In this document: piece after piece, positions 47,308 through 55,597 of the stretch
How the letters are laid out: every line of letters starts with the position of its first letter
Position numbering within the stretch: position 1 is the stretch's first letter
Source of the DNA: Streptomyces roseirectus
GTDB taxonomy: Bacteria > Actinomycetota > Actinomycetes > Streptomycetales > Streptomycetaceae
Assembly (NCBI RefSeq): GCF_014489635.1
Contig: NZ_CP060828.1
Coordinates: 5,850,001-5,914,000, forward strand
Length of the DNA: 64,000 bases
Reading direction: 5' to 3'
Notes under the pieces: model-generated
Database searches by the model: none
What the model saw: only the letters and a program-made list of their open reading frames with translations
Told to the model about the DNA's origin: nothing
Made by a program: the position numbers and the translations under genes

Positions 47308-49488
47308 TCAGCTCCTGACCGACGGGGCGGGGGTCCGCTCGGCGAGCGGGATCACGGGCGGCAGCGCCTCCGGGGGCTCACCGAGCAACACCCGCCGCAC
47401 GACCCGCTCGGCGGCGCGTCCGTCGTCGAACTCGCAGAACCTGGCCCGGAATTCGGCCCGCAGCGCCGCCGACTCCCCGGACGCGTACGCCTTCTCGGCG
47501 AACACCCGCGCCAGTTCCTCCGGCGTCCGCGCCACCGGGCCCGGTGGCTGCGCCGGCAGGTCCAGGTACACGCCCCGCGTCTCGGCGTACACCTCCCAGT
47601 CGGGCGCGTACACCACGATCGGCCGGTCCAGGTTGGCGTAGTCGAACATGATCGAGGAGTAGTCCGTCACCAACACGTCGGCGGCCAGGCAGACTTCCTC
47701 CGCCGACGGATGCCCGGTGACGTCGACGACCCGCCCGGCACCGAGCCGCACGCCCCGGTCGTAGTAGTAGTGCGCCCGCAGCAGGACGACGACGTCCTCG
47801 CCGGCCGCCTCGCAGAACTCCCCGAGATCCAGGCCGGGTTCGAAACCGGCGTGGTAGTCGCGGTGCGTCGGGGCGTACAGGACGGCCGTCTTGCCGTCCG
47901 GGACGCCCAACGCCCGCCGGAGCGCGGCGACTTGGTCAGCGGTCGCGGTGTAGAAGACGTCGTTGCGCGGATAGCCGTACTCCAGGTGCTCGTACGAGCC
48001 GGGGAAGGCGCGCTCCCAGACCTGGGTGGAGTGGGAGTTGGCCGACAGGTTGAAGTCCCAGCGGTCCACCTTGCGCATCAGGTGGGTGTAGCTGCCGGTG
48101 ACCGAGGCGACCACCGGGTACGTCGCCTGGTCGACGCCCATCGTCTTCAGGGGCGTGCCGTGCTGCGTCTGGAGGTGGACCGCGCCCTCGCGTTTCACCA
48201 CGCTCGCCGCGAAGTTGGCGTTGTTCACCAGGTACGTCGCGCGGGCCAGCAGCTCCCCGGCGCGGCGGCTGCCGAGTGTCGCGTGCTCGACGCCCTCGGG
48301 GACGGCGCTCTCGCGGCCCGGCTCGACCAGGAACACCGACCTGATGTGCGGGGCGAGTTGGACGGCCTTGGCGTGGATCGCGGCCGGGTTGCAGGCGTAG
48401 CCCCGGCCCCAGTAGGCGCAGTACACCGCCAAGTGGGGGTCCAGCGGAGGCGGTTGGGGTGTGCGCTTCGGGAGCGGGAGGCGGGGCGGCTTGATCGCCG
48501 ACACCTTGTGGTGCGTTCGCCGCATCGCCCGGAACAGGGCGAACGCGCCGAACCGCAGCAGCACGTGCTGCACCCCGAGGCTCCCGCCCGGCCTGCGGAA
48601 ACCGGCGGGCAGGTAGCGCCGGTACATCCGTCCCGCCCGCCGGAAGAACGCCCGGCGCCGCCACCCCGTCAACCGGTCCGGATGCGCGGCCGTCTTGAGG
48701 ACGGTGGCGAAGAGCTGCCCGAACAGCGGCCTCAACCGCTCGGCGGGCAGCCGGAGTTCGACCGCCCGCCACAGCACCAGCTCGGCCTGGTCCAGGAGCT
48801 GGAGGTGGTGCTCGCCCGGCAGGTTCAGCCGCCCGCCCTGCCGGCGCAGCAGATGCCGTACGACCACCTCGCGCAGCAACGCGACCCGCTCGGCGTGCAG
48901 AGCGGCCAGCCCCCCGAAACCGATGTCGGTGAAGTGACCGTCGGGGAACGTGATCTGATGCGCGATCAGAAACTCCCGCCGGTATACCGCGCTCCACGCC
49001 GGCTGCTCCACCCCGGTGAGATGCGGGGCCTGCGCCGGGGCGAACACCCCCTTCGGCGCCCGGAGTTTGGCCGTCGGGTTGGACGGCTCGCCCTCCCACC
49101 AGGGCAGGCGCTCGTGCTCGGCGTGCAGGACGTCCACCTCGCCGGTCTCCGCCAGCCGCGCGGCCACGGCGGCGAGGGCGTCCGGCGCCAGACGGTCGTC
49201 CCCGTCGAGGAACAGCACATACGCCCCGCGCGCCGTGCGGAGACCGGTGTTGCGGGCCCCGGACAGCCCGGCGGACGGCGGGGAGTGGACCAGGCAGAGC
49301 CGGGCGTCCCGCTCGGCGTACCCGGCCACCACGGTCGCGGCCGGGCAGCCGGGGCCGTCGCACACCACGACCACCTCGACGTCCCGGAAACGCTGGGCGA
49401 GGACGGAGTCCAGCGCGAGGGAGAGCCGGCCCGCGACACCGTGGGACGGGACGACGACGCTGAACCGGGGCGGGCACGCGTCCGCCAC
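47308..49488 (-). CDS. GT2-TagF fusion 2
   Basis: A 726-residue fusion. The N-terminal GT2 domain (FSVVVPSHGVAGRLSLAL, DGDD at 98-101) is joined to a TagF-like C-terminal domain starting near residue 350. The catalytic motif QTQHGTPLK is intact with His445. The second His is at 575 (LRAHYYYD), and LVTDYSSIMFDYANLDRP follows. The likely role is transfer of a phosphopolyol such as glycerol phosphate, plus a sugar, onto a lipid-linked acceptor at the inner membrane face. The start is a GTG two bases from the preceding stop (TGAGGTG). Confidence 0.88.
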   Translation of the reverse strand: MADACPPRFSVVVPSHGVAGRLSLALDSVLAQRFRDVEVVVVCDGPGCPAATVVAGYAERDARLCLVHSPPSAGLSGARNTGLRTARGAYVLFLDGDDRLAPDALAAVAARLAETGEVDVLHAEHERLPWWEGEPSNPTAKLRAPKGVFAPAQAPHLTGVEQPAWSAVYRREFLIAHQITFPDGHFTDIGFGGLAALHAERVALLREVVVRHLLRRQGGRLNLPGEHHLQLLDQAELVLWRAVELRLPAERLRPLFGQLFATVLKTAAHPDRLTGWRRRAFFRRAGRMYRRYLPAGFRRPGGSLGVQHVLLRFGAFALFRAMRRTHHKVSAIKPPRLPLPKRTPQPPPLDPHLAVYCAYWGRGYACNPAAIHAKAVQLAPHIRSVFLVEPGRESAVPEGVEHATLGSRRAGELLARATYLVNNANFAASVVKREGAVHLQTQHGTPLKTMGVDQATYPVVASVTGSYTHLMRKVDRWDFNLSANSHSTQVWERAFPGSYEHLEYGYPRNDVFYTATADQVAALRRALGVPDGKTAVLYAPTHRDYHAGFEPGLDLGEFCEAAGEDVVVLLRAHYYYDRGVRLGAGRVVDVTGHPSAEEVCLAADVLVTDYSSIMFDYANLDRPIVVYAPDWEVYAETRGVYLDLPAQPPGPVARTPEELARVFAEKAYASGESAALRAEFRARFCEFDDGRAAERVVRRVLLGEPPEALPPVIPLAERTPAPSVRS

Positions 49489-49489
49489 C

Positions 49490-51742
49490 TCAACGCCCCC
49501 GCACCGGCACCGAGTTGCCCTCCACCGGCCGGGGGATCCCCGCCCGCGCCGGCGCCGCGGCACTGCGCCCGGTCAGCGGCACGACCGGCGGCAGCGTCGC
49601 CGGGTCCTCGCCCAACACCACGCGCCGCACGACGCGTTCGGCGGCGCGGCCGTCGTCGTAGGGGCAGAAGCGGTCGCGGAACGCGGCGCGCAGCTCGGCG
49701 GAGCGGGAGCCGCGCCAGTGGCCGGTGGCGAAGATGTCGATCAGCTCGTCCTCGCTGCGCGCGACCGCGCCGGGCGGGAAGGCACGCAGGTCGAAGTAGG
49801 TTCCCCGGGCCGCCTCGTACGCCTCCCAGTCGTCCGCGTGGACGACGATCGGCCGGTCCAGGACCGCGTAGTCGAACATGATCGACGAGTAGTCGGTGAC
49901 GAGCGCGTCCGCCGCGAGGCACAAAGACTCGACGCTCGGATGGTCCGTGACGTCGATGACCCGGCCGCCGCGCGGCAGGACGTCCGGCTGCCAGTAGTGC
50001 GCGCGGGCCAGGATCGTGAACCCGTCGCCGAGCCGGGCGAGGACCCGCTCCAGGTCGAGGGAGACGCGCTGAGAGCGCCGGTAGTCGCGGTGGGTGGGGG
50101 CATACAGGAGGGCGACCGTGTCGTGCGGGATGCCCAGGGAGGCACGGATGCGCGCGACGTCGTCCGAAGTCGCCTGCAACAGAAGGTCGTTGCGGGGGTA
50201 GCCGGTCTCCAGGGTCTCGTAGCCGCCGGGGTAGACCCGCTGCCAGGTGAGGGTGGTGTGCCGGTTCGCGGAGACGACGTAGTCCCACTTGTCGACGCCC
50301 CGCAGCAGCTCCGCGAAGTCGATGTCACGGCCGGCCGCCGGGTGGTCCTGGAGGTCGAGGCCCATGTGCTTGAGCGGGGTGCCGTGCTGGGTCTGCACGA
50401 AGACCTGGCCGGGCCGCTTCACCAGCCTGCGGTCGAAGTTGACGTTGTTCACCAGGTACTTGGAGCGGGCCAGCGCCGTCCAGTACGCGGCCGTGCCGGG
50501 CGCGATGCGGCGCGGGCCCGGCGGAATCGTGTGCTGGTAACGGGAGTTGGCGATCCACGCCGTGCGCACGTGCGGCGCGAACACCCGGAACGCCGACTCC
50601 AACGCGCCCGGGTTGCAGCCGTACCCGCGCCCCCAATACGCCGAGAAAACCGCCGAGTCGGTGCGCAGGGGGAGCTTCAGCTGGACGCGGTAGTGGAGTT
50701 GGAGGAGCGCGGCCCGCAGCGCGCGCAGGGCCTTCGCGCACAGCCGTCCGGTCCGCTCGCGCAGCGCCATCGCCGCCTGCACTACCCGGTAGGTGCGGTG
50801 CATGCCGAAGTGGACGAGGGAGTGGCGCAGCCGGGAGCGCAGCGGGACCCTGGCGCCGGGGACCCGGTAACGGCGGTAGTGGGCGCGGGCGTTGCGCAGG
50901 AACTCGGCGCGGTCCTCCCGGGGCAGGCGGCCCGGCCGGGTGAACACCGTCGAGAGGTGGTCGACCATGCGGCGGAACAACACCGGCTTCCAGCGGGCGA
51001 GTTCGGGACGCTGCTCGACGTACGCGAAGACGCGGTCGTACTGGTCGAAGACGTCGAAGTGCTTGCGGCTCGTGGTGGAGAGGATGTTGCCCTGGCGGCG
51101 CTGACGGTAGTGGACGCACGCGCGGTCCAGCGTCGCGATCGACTCGGCGGCCATCAGCGCGGGGTAACTCCAGGGAGTGTCCTCGTAGTACCCCGGAGGG
51201 AAGACGAGGCCCGCGCGGGCGGCGAAGTCACGGCGGACGGCCTTGTTCCAGGCGACCATCAAAACCCGCAGCAGCCCCGGCCGGTCCTCCAGCCGGAACG
51301 GGGCCGGACCCTGCTCGGTGAGCTGCCCCGCGAACGCGGCACGGGTGCGCTCGCCGCTCCAGTGGACGTTCGCGTGGTCGTAGACCAGGACCTCCGGCTC
51401 GCCCGTCTCCTTCAGCCGGTCGGCGATCGCCCGCAGCGCGTCCGGGACGAGGGTGTCGTCGCCGTCGAGAAAGACCAGGTAGTCGCCGCGGGCCCGCGCG
51501 ATCCCGGCGTTGCGGGCCGCGCCCAGACCGGCGTTCTGCGGCAGGCGCAGGGCGACCACGCGGGCGTCGCGGGCCGCGTACTCGTCGATGATCTCGCCGC
51601 AGGCGTCCGGCGATCCGTCGTCCACGGCGATGAGTTCGAAGTCGCCGTACGACTGCGACAGCACGGAATCGAGGCATTCGTGCAGATACGCCTGGACCTG
51701 GTACGCGGGGACGATGACACTGAACCTGGGCAAGGGGGACAT
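49490..51742 (-). CDS. GT2-TagF fusion 3
   Basis: A 750-residue fusion, first of three tandem paralogues in transcription order. The GT2 domain occupies residues 1-230 (FSVIVPAYQVQAYLHEC, DGDD at 93-96). A basic linker follows. The TagF-like domain (about 360-700) has QTQHGTPLKHM with His453, the second His at 582 (LARAHYWQ) and TDYSSIMFDYAVLDRP. Its GT2 domain is closest to that of fusion 1 (both share FPPGYYEDTPW and YRQRRQG). The start has no clear ribosome site. It lies 110 nt downstream of the sugar permease genes on the same strand. Confidence 0.88.
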   Translation of the reverse strand: MSPLPRFSVIVPAYQVQAYLHECLDSVLSQSYGDFELIAVDDGSPDACGEIIDEYAARDARVVALRLPQNAGLGAARNAGIARARGDYLVFLDGDDTLVPDALRAIADRLKETGEPEVLVYDHANVHWSGERTRAAFAGQLTEQGPAPFRLEDRPGLLRVLMVAWNKAVRRDFAARAGLVFPPGYYEDTPWSYPALMAAESIATLDRACVHYRQRRQGNILSTTSRKHFDVFDQYDRVFAYVEQRPELARWKPVLFRRMVDHLSTVFTRPGRLPREDRAEFLRNARAHYRRYRVPGARVPLRSRLRHSLVHFGMHRTYRVVQAAMALRERTGRLCAKALRALRAALLQLHYRVQLKLPLRTDSAVFSAYWGRGYGCNPGALESAFRVFAPHVRTAWIANSRYQHTIPPGPRRIAPGTAAYWTALARSKYLVNNVNFDRRLVKRPGQVFVQTQHGTPLKHMGLDLQDHPAAGRDIDFAELLRGVDKWDYVVSANRHTTLTWQRVYPGGYETLETGYPRNDLLLQATSDDVARIRASLGIPHDTVALLYAPTHRDYRRSQRVSLDLERVLARLGDGFTILARAHYWQPDVLPRGGRVIDVTDHPSVESLCLAADALVTDYSSIMFDYAVLDRPIVVHADDWEAYEAARGTYFDLRAFPPGAVARSEDELIDIFATGHWRGSRSAELRAAFRDRFCPYDDGRAAERVVRRVVLGEDPATLPPVVPLTGRSAAAPARAGIPRPVEGNSVPVRGR

Positions 51743-51852
51743 CCATGGGTCGGCGCGGGCGTTCTGCCCGGCAACGCGCTCCCACGTGCGTTGGTTACGC
51801 AGGGTTACGGCATCCGGGGGACGCGCACGCCACCCGGATGCCGTACAGCCGT

Positions 51853-52695
51853 CTACTTCACGGCTCCCGCCATCACCCCCGACACGAACTGCCGCTGGAA
51901 CGCGAAGAACACGGCCAGCGGGATGACCATCGAGATGAACGCGCCCGGCGCCAGGATGTCGATGTTGTTGCCGAACTGCCTGACCTGCGTCTGGAGCGCG
52001 ACCGTGATCGGCTGGCTGTCGGCGTCCGTGAACACCAGCGCGATCAGCATGTCGTTCCACACCCACAGGAACTGGAAGATGCCCAGGCTCGCGATCGCCG
52101 GACCGCCCAGCGGCAGCACCACCCGTGCGAACAGCCGGAGTTCACCCGCCCCGTCGAGCCGCGCGGCCTCCAGGAGTTCACGCGGGATCTCCGCGAAGAA
52201 GTTGCGCAGCAGGAACACCGCGAACGGCAGCCCGAACCCCGTGTGGAACAGGATCACCCCGAACACCGAGCCGAACAGCCCCAGTTTCCCGAAGAGTTCG
52301 GCGATCGGGATCAGCGCCACCTGCACCGGCACCACCAACAGGCCCACCACGCCCAGGAACCACCAGTCCCGCCCCGGGAACTCCATCCACGCGAACGCGT
52401 ATCCGGCGAGCGCCCCGATGACGACGACCAGCACCGTCGCCGGCACCGTGATCAGCACCGTGTTGAGGATCGAGTCCGTGATGTCGCTGTTCTCCAGCAG
52501 CTTCTCGTAGGCCCCGAAGGTGAGTTGGGACGGCTCGGCGAACACCTTCCACCAGCCGCTCGCGTTCATCTCCTCCGGCGTCCGCAGCGACGACAGCAGC
52601 AGCCCGATCGTCGGCACCAGCCAGAACACCCCGACGACGACCAGGACGACGCGGACGGCGCCGCTGTTGACCTTCTCGACCAGTTTCGCGATCAC
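51853..52695 (-). CDS. Sugar ABC transporter permease, MalG-like
   Basis: A 280-residue inner-membrane subunit with six hydrophobic segments. The ATPase-docking EAA motif is LLEAARLDGAGELRLFARVVLPL. It pairs with the MalF-like subunit encoded immediately upstream. The GTG start overlaps the upstream stop by 4 nt (GTGA). Like most Streptomyces sugar importers, the operon has no ATPase gene and probably relies on the shared ATPase MsiK encoded elsewhere. The transported substrate is not readable from the permeases. Confidence 0.92.
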   Translation of the reverse strand: MIAKLVEKVNSGAVRVVLVVVGVFWLVPTIGLLLSSLRTPEEMNASGWWKVFAEPSQLTFGAYEKLLENSDITDSILNTVLITVPATVLVVVIGALAGYAFAWMEFPGRDWWFLGVVGLLVVPVQVALIPIAELFGKLGLFGSVFGVILFHTGFGLPFAVFLLRNFFAEIPRELLEAARLDGAGELRLFARVVLPLGGPAIASLGIFQFLWVWNDMLIALVFTDADSQPITVALQTQVRQFGNNIDILAPGAFISMVIPLAVFFAFQRQFVSGVMAGAVK

Positions 52696-54005
52696 CGCCG
52701 CACCTCCCGCCGCAGCCGCCGGACGTTGAACCACATCACCGGGATGACGAGCAGCAGCAGGAACACCGCGATGGCGCTCGCGACCCCGGGCTGGTCCTCC
52801 GAGAAACCCTTGCGGTACAGCTCGAGGGCGAGGACGTTCGCGTCGTCCTGCGAGGAACCCGGCGCGATGATGAACACCAGGTCGAACACCTTGAGCACGT
52901 TGATCATCAGCGTGACGGTGACGACGGCGAGGACCGGCGCGAGCATCGGGACGGTGACGCGCCGGAACACCTGCCACTCGTTCGCCCCGTCCACCCGCGC
53001 GGCCTCCATCAACTCCCGTGGCACGCTGGCCAGTCCGGCCGCGATGAGCACCATCGCGAACCCGGCCCACATCCAGACGTACGAGCCGATGATCGCCGGT
53101 GTCACCAACGACGGGCCCAGCCAGTCGAGTCCGTTGTACGGCTCGCTGAAGTTGCTCGCGGGCAACCGCAGTTGAGCACCGTCCGCGGAGTCGGGCAGCG
53201 TGAACGAGCCGTCGCCGCGCGCCGTCGTGGACGCGACGACCTTGCCGTCCTTCACCGCCTCGACGCGCATCCCGGCGTACCCCAACTCCTCGGCGTCCGG
53301 CTGCCCGAGGCGTCCGACGCCCTTGCCGCGCGTGAAGTCCTGCCAGGCGACGCCGGTGACCTTGCCCGGCTCCGGCGCCCTGAGCGCGGCGCGCTTCGCG
53401 TCGTCCGGCATCTGGTCGGGGGCGACGCCGACCAGCGGCAGGGTGACCGGATCGCCCACGCTCACCGGCGACTTGGTGATGAAACCGCCCCCGTCCGCGA
53501 CCAGCGGCGACTGGCGTCCCGGGTGCGCCTTCGGGAACGCCGAGGACTGGGCGAACGTGTCGTGCACGCCCACCCAGACCGCGTTCGCGACCCCCTTGTC
53601 CGGGTCCTGGTCGTACACCAGCCGGAAGATGATCCCGGCCGCGAGCATCGAGATGGCCATCGGCATGAAGACGACCAGCTTGAACGCCGTTCCCCAGCGC
53701 ACCCGTTCGGTCAGCACCGCGAAGATCAGACCGAGCGCGGTGGTCAGGGCCGGCGCGAACACCACCCAGATGACGTTGTTCTTCAGGGCCGTTCGGATGC
53801 CGTCGTCCGTGAAGAGCGACTGGTAGTTGTCGAATCCGGCGAAGGTGTCGCCCGACTGGTCGTAGAGACTCCTGACGACCGAGTACCCGATCGGGTACAC
53901 CACGAGCGCGCCGAGCAGCACCAGGGCGGGCAGCAGGAACAGTGCCGCGACCGTCCGCCTGGTGCCGGTCACGCTCCTCCTCGACGTGGCCGAATGAGCT
54001 GACAT
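52692..54005 (-). CDS. Sugar ABC transporter permease, MalF-like, with large loop insertion
   Basis: A 437-residue permease. Normal CUT1 MalF-type permeases have about 300 residues. The extra length is an insertion of roughly 165 residues (about 132-297) between transmembrane segments, on the outer side. Its second half (GMRVEAVKDGKVVASTT) looks like an immunoglobulin-like or transthyretin-like beta domain. The core is normal: MPMAISMLAAGIIFRLVYD before the insertion, WMWAGFAMVLIAAGL after it, and the EAA motif LMEAARVDGANEWQVFRRVTVP at 332-353. It begins 4 nt after the binding-protein gene and overlaps the MalG-like gene by 4 nt. Confidence 0.9.
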   Translation of the reverse strand: MSAHSATSRRSVTGTRRTVAALFLLPALVLLGALVVYPIGYSVVRSLYDQSGDTFAGFDNYQSLFTDDGIRTALKNNVIWVVFAPALTTALGLIFAVLTERVRWGTAFKLVVFMPMAISMLAAGIIFRLVYDQDPDKGVANAVWVGVHDTFAQSSAFPKAHPGRQSPLVADGGGFITKSPVSVGDPVTLPLVGVAPDQMPDDAKRAALRAPEPGKVTGVAWQDFTRGKGVGRLGQPDAEELGYAGMRVEAVKDGKVVASTTARGDGSFTLPDSADGAQLRLPASNFSEPYNGLDWLGPSLVTPAIIGSYVWMWAGFAMVLIAAGLASVPRELMEAARVDGANEWQVFRRVTVPMLAPVLAVVTVTLMINVLKVFDLVFIIAPGSSQDDANVLALELYRKGFSEDQPGVASAIAVFLLLLVIPVMWFNVRRLRREVRR

Positions 54006-54009
54006 CGAA

Positions 54010-55386
54010 TCAGTTCCCGTACGCGGCGGCGGCGTTGGCTTCCAGCTTCGCCTGCGCGCCGGCGACGTCGGACGGGTTCTTCAGGAAGTCCTGGAGGTCC
54101 TTCCACTCACCCTTGCCCGGTGTCCCGCCGAACGCCTGCGGCGCCTGGTCCGACATGTCGAAGCGGAAGTCGTCGCCCGCCTTGATCAACGCCTCGGCGA
54201 TGGTGCGCTGCACGTCGTTCGGGTACGCCGAGAAGTCGACGTTCTTGTTCGGCGAGAGGTAACCGCCCAGCCCCGCATGGACGGTTGCCGCGTCAGGCGA
54301 GGCCAGGAACGCCGCCAGCGCCTGCGCGCCCGGCGAGTCCTTGAAGAGCACCGCCGCGTCACCGCCCGAGACGACCGGCACCGTGTCGCCGACCTTCGGG
54401 AACGGGAACACCTTCGCGTCGGTGCCGATCTCCGACTTCGTCTGCCCGATGTTGACCTGCGCGAAGTCGCCCTCGTAGACCATCGCCGACTTCGGCTGGT
54501 CGCCGCCGGTGAACGTCTGCGTCACCGCGTTGGGGAACTGGAGTTGCAGCGAACCGTTCGCGCCGCCCGCCAAGTAGTCCTGTTTCCCCCAGACTTGGGC
54601 GAGCGTCTTCAGCGCCGTGGCGACCGACGGGTCCGTCCACTTGATCTCGTGCCTGGTCAACTGGTCGTACTTCTCGGGGCCCGCCTGCGAGAGGTACACG
54701 TTCTCGAACCAGTCGGTGAGCGGCCAGCCGTCCGCGCCCGGTACGGAGAACGGCGTCACTCCGGAGTCGTAGACCGTCTGCGCGGTGGCGAGGAGTTCGC
54801 TCCACGTCTTCGGCTCGGTCGCGCCCGCGTTCTCGAAGACCTTCGCGTTGTACCAGACCAGCGACTTGTTGGCGGCCTTGTAGTAGACGCCGTACTGCTT
54901 GCCGCCCACCTTGCCGATGTCCTGCCAGCCCTGCGAGTAGTTCTTCTGGACCTCCTTCAACGCGTCGCCCGTCACGGGCTTGGCCCAGCCCCGGTCGACC
55001 GCCTGCTTGATCGCGCCGGGCTGCGGCAGCAGCGCGATGTCCGGCGGTTTGCCGCCCGCGATCTTCGATCCCAGGAAGTTGATGATCGGGTCCTGCGCCG
55101 GGACGAACGTCACCTTCGCCCCGGTCCGCTTCTCGAACTCCGCCAGCACCTTCTTGAAGTTCGCCTGCTCGCCGCCCGACCAGACGGCGGCGACCTCCAG
55201 CGTGGTGCCGTTCAGCTTGGGAAGCGTGAGCCCGCTCCCCGTCGTCGTCTCCGTTCCCTTGCTGCTGCTCTCGCCGCCGCTCGGGCTGTCGTCGTCGCTG
55301 CCGCACGAGGTGAGCGAGAGCGTCAGGGCTCCCGCGAGAAAGGTCGCCGCGGCTGTCTTCACGGTTCTGCTGGTGCTGCTGCGCAT
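54010..55386 (-). CDS. Sugar ABC transporter substrate-binding lipoprotein
   Basis: A 458-residue solute-binding protein of the MalE/CUT1 class. It has an N-terminal signal peptide with the lipobox LTLSLTSCGS, a Ser/Gly/Thr-rich linker and then a two-lobe binding fold (EVAAVWSGGEQANFKKVLAEFEKRTG; DIALLPQPG; GVYYKAANKSLVWYN). It captures a carbohydrate outside the membrane and passes it to the two permeases encoded downstream. ATG 55386 follows ggggcagtg; a GTG one codon earlier is possible. No sugar hydrolase or LacI-type regulator is next to it, so its substrate is unknown. Confidence 0.92.
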   Translation of the reverse strand: MRSSTSRTVKTAAATFLAGALTLSLTSCGSDDDSPSGGESSSKGTETTTGSGLTLPKLNGTTLEVAAVWSGGEQANFKKVLAEFEKRTGAKVTFVPAQDPIINFLGSKIAGGKPPDIALLPQPGAIKQAVDRGWAKPVTGDALKEVQKNYSQGWQDIGKVGGKQYGVYYKAANKSLVWYNAKVFENAGATEPKTWSELLATAQTVYDSGVTPFSVPGADGWPLTDWFENVYLSQAGPEKYDQLTRHEIKWTDPSVATALKTLAQVWGKQDYLAGGANGSLQLQFPNAVTQTFTGGDQPKSAMVYEGDFAQVNIGQTKSEIGTDAKVFPFPKVGDTVPVVSGGDAAVLFKDSPGAQALAAFLASPDAATVHAGLGGYLSPNKNVDFSAYPNDVQRTIAEALIKAGDDFRFDMSDQAPQAFGGTPGKGEWKDLQDFLKNPSDVAGAQAKLEANAAAAYGN

Positions 55387-55450
55387 CACTGCCCCGTTCT
55401 TCGTTCGTCGTCGAACGTCGAGCGTTGTCCCGTGGGTTCACTGGCTGATG

Positions 55451-55494
55451 GACTTCGGTTGTACGGGTCTACGACTTCGGTCCTACGGGTCTAC
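55451..55494 (-). repeat. Tandem 22-bp direct repeat upstream of the sugar transporter operon
   Basis: Two adjacent 22-bp copies (55451-55472 and 55473-55494) differ at two positions. Both start gacttcggt and end tacgggtctac. They lie 65-108 nt before the binding-protein start and could be a regulator-binding region. No LacI-type palindrome is apparent. Confidence 0.65.
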
Positions 55495-55597
55495 GCCGGG
55501 CGGGTGGGGTCGGCAAGAGCGCATACGGTGTCAAGCGGGTGATTGTGACGGCGTCGTGATGACGGAGGGTGCCCGCCCGGACGTCCCTGAGGCCCCC

